From: JAHFUI01 sp041485905 | Lineage (GTDB): Bacteria; Acidobacteriota; Vicinamibacteria; Vicinamibacterales; CAVVIG01 | Assembly (NCBI GenBank): GCA_041485905.1 | Contig: JBGPKK010000176.1 | Coordinates: 1-9,781, forward strand | Direction of reading: 5' to 3' | Length of the DNA stretch: 9,781 bases | Shown here: positions 7,234-9,781 of the stretch, piece by piece | Layout: the number at the start of each line of letters is the position of its first letter | Position numbering within the stretch: position 1 is the stretch's first letter | Translations under genes and position numbers: made by a program | Notes under the pieces: generated by a model | Told to the model about the DNA's origin: nothing | Database searches by the model: none | What the model saw: the letters and a program-made list of their open reading frames with translations, nothing else

Positions 7234-7551
7234 CTAGCGCGCGCGCTTGGCCAAGCGACGTTTGCGCGAACGGGCAGGTGATGCCGAGTGGCGCGCCCAT
7301 GCTTTGCGGAGAACCGAATTCGGAGCTGGCGGGCGGCTCAGGGCATCAACAAATGCGCGCTGGTCGTTCTGGCTCAACTCGATCACGTGTCGCGCTTCGA
7401 GCGTGCGAACCGCTGCCTCGTGAACGCTGCTGACAACGAAGTCCGTCAGCGTCACGCCGCGCAGAGTCGCCGCTTCCTTGAACAGCCGCTTCTGCTCCGT
7501 GCTGATGCGTGCCTCGAGGCGCTCGTCAGTGCTGTTGGTAGTCGTGGGCAT
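7234..7551 (-). CDS. DUF1778 (TacA-like) ribbon-helix-helix antitoxin
   Basis: A 105-residue antitoxin for the adjacent GNAT toxin. The N-terminal part DERLEARISTEQKRLFKEAA then TLRGVTLTDFVVSSVHEAA is the DUF1778 ribbon-helix-helix DNA-binding domain (about residues 8-50). The C-terminal part (VIELSQNDQRAFVDALSRPP, then APNSVLRKAW) is the conserved toxin-neutralising tail. A basic extension (SPARSRKRRLAKRAR) follows that is longer than in most relatives. ATG 7551 is well supported by AGGGAG six bases upstream and by the palindromic promoter immediately before it; longer upstream starts would read through that operator. Members of the family repress their own operon, with toxin-dependent control. 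Confidence 0.92.
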   Translation of the reverse strand: MPTTTNSTDERLEARISTEQKRLFKEAATLRGVTLTDFVVSSVHEAAVRTLEARHVIELSQNDQRAFVDALSRPPAPNSVLRKAWARHSASPARSRKRRLAKRAR

Positions 7552-7568
7552 AAGAAACTCCCTGAACC

Positions 7569-7595
7569 CAGTGTACGGCAATATGCCGTACACTG
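7569..7595 (-). promoter_or_regulatory. Perfect palindromic operator overlapping the DUF1778/GNAT promoter
   Basis: Arms CAGTGTACGGCA (7569-7580) and TGCCGTACACTG (7584-7595) are exact reverse complements around a 3-base centre (ATA), 18 bases before the antitoxin ATG. On the minus strand, -35 TTGCAG (7598-7593), a 17-base spacer and -10 TACACT (7575-7570) form a promoter whose elements and spacer lie almost wholly in the palindrome. A dimeric ribbon-helix-helix antitoxin bound there would exclude RNA polymerase. The predicted transcript starts near 7563. Confidence 0.85.
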
Positions 7596-7636
7596 CAACC
7601 TTCCCATGCCAACGCCTCAGCCGGGAAGTCGGCGGA

Positions 7637-7777
7637 AGCTTTGCCAACCAGGCGACGAGTCAACAGGATGTCGTCAGGGCTGGGGCTCGGGTCGCCGCTG
7701 GGATGGTTGTGCGTCTTATGTGCCCGCCGGGCAGAGAGGAGATTGTCAGGGACGGTGGAAGCGCCGGGATTCTTCAA
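7637..7777 (-). pseudogene. radC: Fragment of a RadC-type JAB (JAMM/MPN) domain gene
   Basis: Minus-strand 7711-7637 encodes HNHPSGDPSPSPDDILLTRR followed by LVGKA. This is the zinc-site core of RadC proteins (HxHPSGxxxPSxxD), among the most recognisable motifs in that family. Upstream (to about 7777) weak similarity continues (DNLLSARRAHKT before the core, where intact proteins have a hydrophobic LVHNHPSG), and it then breaks at an in-frame TGA in the neighbouring frame. Downstream the expected DH(V/I) segment is missing. Intact RadC is about 220 residues, so this is a remnant without function as a protein. It occupies the gap between two toxin-antitoxin modules. Confidence 0.7.
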
Positions 7778-7866
7778 GCGACGTCCCGACTTCGATCGCC
7801 GCCCGTCGCTGCGATGAAGCGCACGTGAACGTCCAGGACGCCCGCGAACGCGATCCGGGCGGATCG

Positions 7867-8142
7867 TTATTTGGCCGATCGGGAACGCCGCACCGTCGGC
7901 AACTCGTCGCCAGCCACGGGCGGCTTCCCAGCGCCTGCGCGCTTCAGGATCCGAAGGGCCTTCGCGACGTTTCCCCTGGCTGCACGCTCGGCAAAATACT
8001 CCTCCGTGCGCAAGGCGGATACTTTCTCTGCCACCGCGACGTTAATCAACTGGTTCATGGCCACGCCTTCAGCCTTGGCGACCCTCCGCGCCTCCTCCAT
8101 TAACGACGGCTGCAGTCTCAACGCAAAGTTGCTCTTCTTCAT
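7867..8142 (-). CDS. Ribbon-helix-helix-type antitoxin partnered with the PIN toxin
   Basis: A 91-residue protein. MKKSNFALRLQPSLMEEARR then VAKAEGVAMNQLINVAVAEKV is a beta strand plus two helices, the ribbon-helix-helix layout seen in HicB-like/CopG-type antitoxins (NQLINVAVAEK is typical). A helical middle (RTEEYFAERAARGNVAKALRIL) leads to a basic, probably disordered tail. ATG 8142 forms an ATGA overlap with the PIN stop (8139-8141) and has GAGGA seven bases upstream inside the PIN gene; a start at 8160 is possible but would remove this spacing. The gene follows the toxin, opposite to the usual antitoxin-first order. The function is inferred from fold and partner. Confidence 0.85.
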   Translation of the reverse strand: MKKSNFALRLQPSLMEEARRVAKAEGVAMNQLINVAVAEKVSALRTEEYFAERAARGNVAKALRILKRAGAGKPPVAGDELPTVRRSRSAK

Positions 8143-8573
8143 GGACGTTTCCTCAACCATTCGAGTGCGCCTGCCGGGGACAGAATCTCGACGTCGAACA
8201 TGCCCTTCGCCGCCGTGAAATCGCGCAGATTCAAGGTGACCAACACCTTCGCTCGGCCATTGATCGCGGTCTCGAGCACCATGTCATCGTCCGTGTCTGT
8301 CAGCAACGGACGCCACAAGTACGCGAGCCGCACGGGCTCTGCAACCATCGCGACGGCATCCAGGAGGGTGTGCACCTCTTCAGCCGAGAGCCCCGAAGCC
8401 AGCAGGTGCTCGTCGCGACTCAGGACGGCCTCGTACTCGATCATGAGCGGGACCGAGGCGACCAACTGATAGCGTCGCTCAAGGGCGCCGAGCAGCAAAC
8501 GCCGTGAGGCGCCACGATCGCTGCGAAGTGCCGCCACCAGCACGTTGGTGTCTAAAGCGACTCGATGAACCAC
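8139..8573 (-). CDS. PIN-domain ribonuclease toxin (COG1569-type putative toxin)
   Basis: A 144-residue PIN nuclease. Acidic residues of the Mg2+ site are visible: Asp8 in ALDTNVLVAAL, Glu46/Glu48 in PLMIEYEAVLSR, Asp95-97 in LLTDTDDDMVLETAI and the TLNLRDF segment (113-119, Asp118). This layout matches the family annotated as putative toxin-antitoxin system toxin component, PIN family, which cleaves RNA. The GTG at 8573 is the only start before Asp8. No Shine-Dalgarno precedes it, and the predicted transcription start falls at the same base, pointing to leaderless translation. The antitoxin gene overlaps its stop by four bases. Confidence 0.92.
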   Translation of the reverse strand: MVHRVALDTNVLVAALRSDRGASRRLLLGALERRYQLVASVPLMIEYEAVLSRDEHLLASGLSAEEVHTLLDAVAMVAEPVRLAYLWRPLLTDTDDDMVLETAINGRAKVLVTLNLRDFTAAKGMFDVEILSPAGALEWLRKRP

Positions 8574-8607
8574 AATAGATCATATCGCAGGCAATATCAG
8601 AATTCAA
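8572..8607 (-). promoter_or_regulatory. Promoter of the PIN/antitoxin operon, within a recombinase fossil
   Basis: Minus strand: -35 TTGAAT (8607-8602), an exact 17-base spacer and -10 TATGAT (8584-8579), a close match to sigma-70 consensus. Transcription should begin near 8573-8572, at the GTG itself. The -35 is built from codons of the decayed tyrosine-recombinase reading frame. Confidence 0.65.
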
Positions 8608-8700
8608 GGCCAAGGACCGGGTGACATCCCTGGCGCGAAGCCCGTAGGTCGCGAGCGACAGCAGGATGGCGTAGTCGCGTTTGCCCACTCGATGGCGATG
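8587..8700 (-). pseudogene. Tyrosine recombinase (phage-type integrase) fragment
   Basis: Minus-strand 8688-8587 encodes MGKRDYAILLSLATYGLRAR followed by DVTRSLALNSDIA. This is the segment around the first catalytic Arg of tyrosine recombinases (RDYAILLLLxxYGLRxxEV(A/T)xLxLxDID). Here the Arg is R18 in GLRARDV. Upstream, the adjacent frame (ALLKTAILEQ) may continue the similarity through a frameshift near 8690. The rest of the catalytic domain (HxxR, Tyr) is absent. It is a non-functional relic of a mobile element, now carrying the PIN promoter. Confidence 0.65.
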
Positions 8701-8904
8701 CCCTGTTCGAGGATCGCCGTCTTGAGCAAGGCTGTCCTTGCGCCGGGATCACCTGAGGCTTCGACAGGCGTCGGCAGGGGCTCGCGTCGGTCTGGTCGAC
8801 GTCTTATCTCGAGATTCAGGTACACGGCAGCAGAACGGGTTATTGGGTCGGTGCCGTGATGTGAGGATTGCCGGTATGGCGCGTGATGGGCTGATGTGGT
8901 TGCA
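8701..8904. other. Non-coding or decayed stretch between the two PIN modules
   Basis: Together with the recombinase fossil this makes a gap of about 370 bases between the divergent PIN genes and the VapB gene. Open frames here are short and unlike real proteins. The minus-strand frame toward 8825 may hold more of the decayed recombinase, but I see no convincing motif. The right end holds the VapBC promoter. Confidence 0.4.
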
Positions 8905-8906
8905 TG

Positions 8907-8915
8907 TGATAGAAT
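8907..8915 (+). promoter_or_regulatory. Extended -10 promoter candidate for VapBC
   Basis: TGA followed by TAGAAT (8910-8915) forms a TGn-extended -10 about 30 bases before the VapB ATG. No good -35 lies 17 bases upstream, consistent with an extended -10 promoter. A GGGGGAAGG Shine-Dalgarno run (8935-8943) follows just before the ATG. Confidence 0.45.
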
Positions 8916-8944
8916 GTAGTCTCATCGCTTGATTGGGGGAAGGT

Positions 8945-9223
8945 ATGGCCGAGCGCCGCATCGGAATACGTGAACTGAAGTCCAAGCTGAGCGAGTGTGT
9001 ACGCGAGGTCAGGAGCGGTGCGACGATCGTCGTCACGGAGCACGGTCGCCCTGTCGCACGGATGATCGCGGACGCGAGCTCATTGGATGAGCGACTTGAG
9101 GCGCTCTCCAACGCGGGTCGCATTCTCTGGAGTGGCCGGCGACTGAAACCCACGAAGCCGGTCGCACGGGTACGCAGCCGCCGGAAAACGGTGGCGGATC
9201 TGATCAGCGAGAATCGCGAGTGA
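8945..9223 (+). CDS. vapB: VapB-type antitoxin, Phd/YefM family
   Basis: A 92-residue antitoxin. The N-terminal Phd/YefM DNA-binding domain is clear: GIRELKSKLSECVREVRSGA (7-26), then TIVVTEHGRPVARMIAD (27-43). The C-terminal tail binds and blocks the PIN toxin; it includes RILWSGRRLKP (59-69) and VADLISENRE (83-92). ATG 8945 is chosen for the strong purine-rich SD directly upstream (GGGGGAAGG); an in-frame TTG at 8933 would consume that site. Its TGA overlaps the VapC GTG by four bases (GTGA), which couples toxin synthesis to the antitoxin. The pair is expected to autorepress from the upstream promoter. Confidence 0.93.
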   Translation: MAERRIGIRELKSKLSECVREVRSGATIVVTEHGRPVARMIADASSLDERLEALSNAGRILWSGRRLKPTKPVARVRSRRKTVADLISENRE

Positions 9224-9660
9224 TTGTCTATTTGGACGCGAGCGCGCTGGTCAAGCGCTACGTGGCGGAGCGCGGCTCGCGAGAGACCGCCGACTTGTGT
9301 GCCAGGGCCGATATCGTCGCGACGTCTCTGGTCAGTCGAGCCGAGGTGGCCGCGGCCCTGGCGAAAGCCGTCCGGGTGGGGATCGTCGAACCGGACAAGG
9401 GGCGGAAGGCGCAGCGCGCGTTCGCGAGTCAATGGCCGGACTTCGCGAAGGTTCCGGTGACGGAGGCGCTCGTGGCCCGGGCGGAGGCCCTCGCCTGGGA
9501 CTCCGCGTTGCGCGGGTATGACGCGGTGCAACTCGCGTCGGCCTTGACCTGGCAAGAGGCGGTCGGCGCAGAAATCACGCTGGCGACATTCGACCGCCAA
9601 CTCTGGGACGCCGGAAAACAAGTGGGGATGCAAGTCTGGCCGGAGACGTTGAAGAGCTAA
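9220..9660 (+). CDS. vapC: VapC-type PIN-domain ribonuclease toxin
   Basis: A 146-residue PIN nuclease. The active-site acids are Asp6 in VYLDASALVKRY, Glu42 in SRAEVAAAL, Asp101 in RGYDAVQLASAL and Asp125 in LATFDRQLW, all where VapC enzymes carry them. These toxins cut tRNA or rRNA and halt translation until VapB is restored. GTG 9220 forms a GTGA overlap with vapB. The sequence YDAVQLASAL places it in a different branch from the PIN toxin at 8139-8573, so the two did not arise by recent local duplication. A short inverted repeat (AGAGC 9653-9657, GCTCT 9666-9670) at the stop is too weak to call a terminator. Confidence 0.95.
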   Translation: MIVYLDASALVKRYVAERGSRETADLCARADIVATSLVSRAEVAAALAKAVRVGIVEPDKGRKAQRAFASQWPDFAKVPVTEALVARAEALAWDSALRGYDAVQLASALTWQEAVGAEITLATFDRQLWDAGKQVGMQVWPETLKS

Positions 9661-9781
9661 GGCCCGCTCTTGGTGCAGAGCGCCTCGCCACACTCCCGAC
9701 CGCGGAGCTCGCCGAGCAGCTGCGCCTTGGAGATCCTCTCACCGCGATTCGCACTGGACTATGGCGGCAAAGAGCACGCAG
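9661..9781. other. Right edge: possible fragment of an unidentified reading frame (+)
   Basis: From about 9678 the plus strand reads ERLATLPTAELAEQLRLGDP and then LTAIRTGLWRQRA, a helical, protein-like composition. It has no in-frame ATG, GTG or TTG after the vapC stop and runs off the window, so it is either a decayed gene or chance. No family is recognised. Confidence 0.2.

Noticed and set aside
7288..8103. 271-residue plus-strand open frame across the toxin-antitoxin region
   Set aside because: It is antisense to the DUF1778 antitoxin, the operator, the RadC fossil and the ribbon-helix-helix gene, all of which have clear motifs. Its translation lacks any domain and is Arg/Cys/Ser-rich, as expected for GC-rich antisense DNA.
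6701..9660. CRISPR array or new defence operon in the accessory island
   Set aside because: No spaced direct repeats were seen, and every intact gene in the interval fits a known toxin-antitoxin family.
8749..9693. 314-residue minus-strand open frame
   Set aside because: It is antisense to the well-supported vapB and vapC genes and shows no recognisable domain.

Overview
This is a GC-rich bacterial window with dense genes, frequent start/stop overlaps, GTG starts and short intergenic gaps. The style fits a soil or sediment Gram-negative. The secreted lipoprotein with IPT/TIG-like and carboxypeptidase-regulatory-like repeats, and the Rieske / two-helix membrane protein / HPP group, lean towards Acidobacteriota. 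That is an inference from gene style only, since no phylogenetic marker is present.

Layout. (1) 1-1600, plus strand: a tight cluster with the tail of an unidentified protein, a Tat-type membrane-anchored Rieske [2Fe-2S] protein, a small two-helix membrane protein and an HPP-family membrane protein. All are joined by overlaps or 1-base gaps, suggesting one membrane redox or nitrogen-oxyanion-related unit. (2) 1680-2896: a small basic coiled-coil protein (+), convergent with a predicted lipoprotein of adhesin or surface type (-). (3) 3170-6486: a divergent arsenic-resistance locus. arsR followed by an OsmC-family gene runs left. arsM (As(III) S-adenosylmethionine methyltransferase), acr3 (arsenite efflux) and arsC (low-molecular-weight-phosphatase-fold arsenate reductase) run right, with acr3/arsC overlapping in TGATG. 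A TTGACA-18-TACAGT promoter lies in the 78-base divergent gap. ArsC would reduce As(V) to As(III), Acr3 would export it and ArsM would methylate it, with ArsR sensing As(III). (4) 6483-9660: an accessory island with three unrelated type II toxin-antitoxin modules: DUF1778/GNAT (TacAT-like, -), PIN/ribbon-helix-helix-type (-, toxin gene first) and Phd-type VapB/VapC (+). Between them are decayed fragments of a RadC-type (JAB) gene and a tyrosine recombinase. A truncated signal-peptide reading frame overlaps the arsC stop.

The best regulatory finds are a perfect 12-bp-arm palindrome embedded in a good promoter just upstream of the DUF1778 antitoxin, and a strong promoter for the PIN/antitoxin pair that lies inside the recombinase fossil and predicts a leaderless GTG-start mRNA. 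I saw no tRNA, rRNA, CRISPR array or intact insertion sequence. I did not find a wholly new multi-gene system; the nearest candidates are the Rieske/small membrane protein/HPP cluster and the stacked toxin-antitoxin island.
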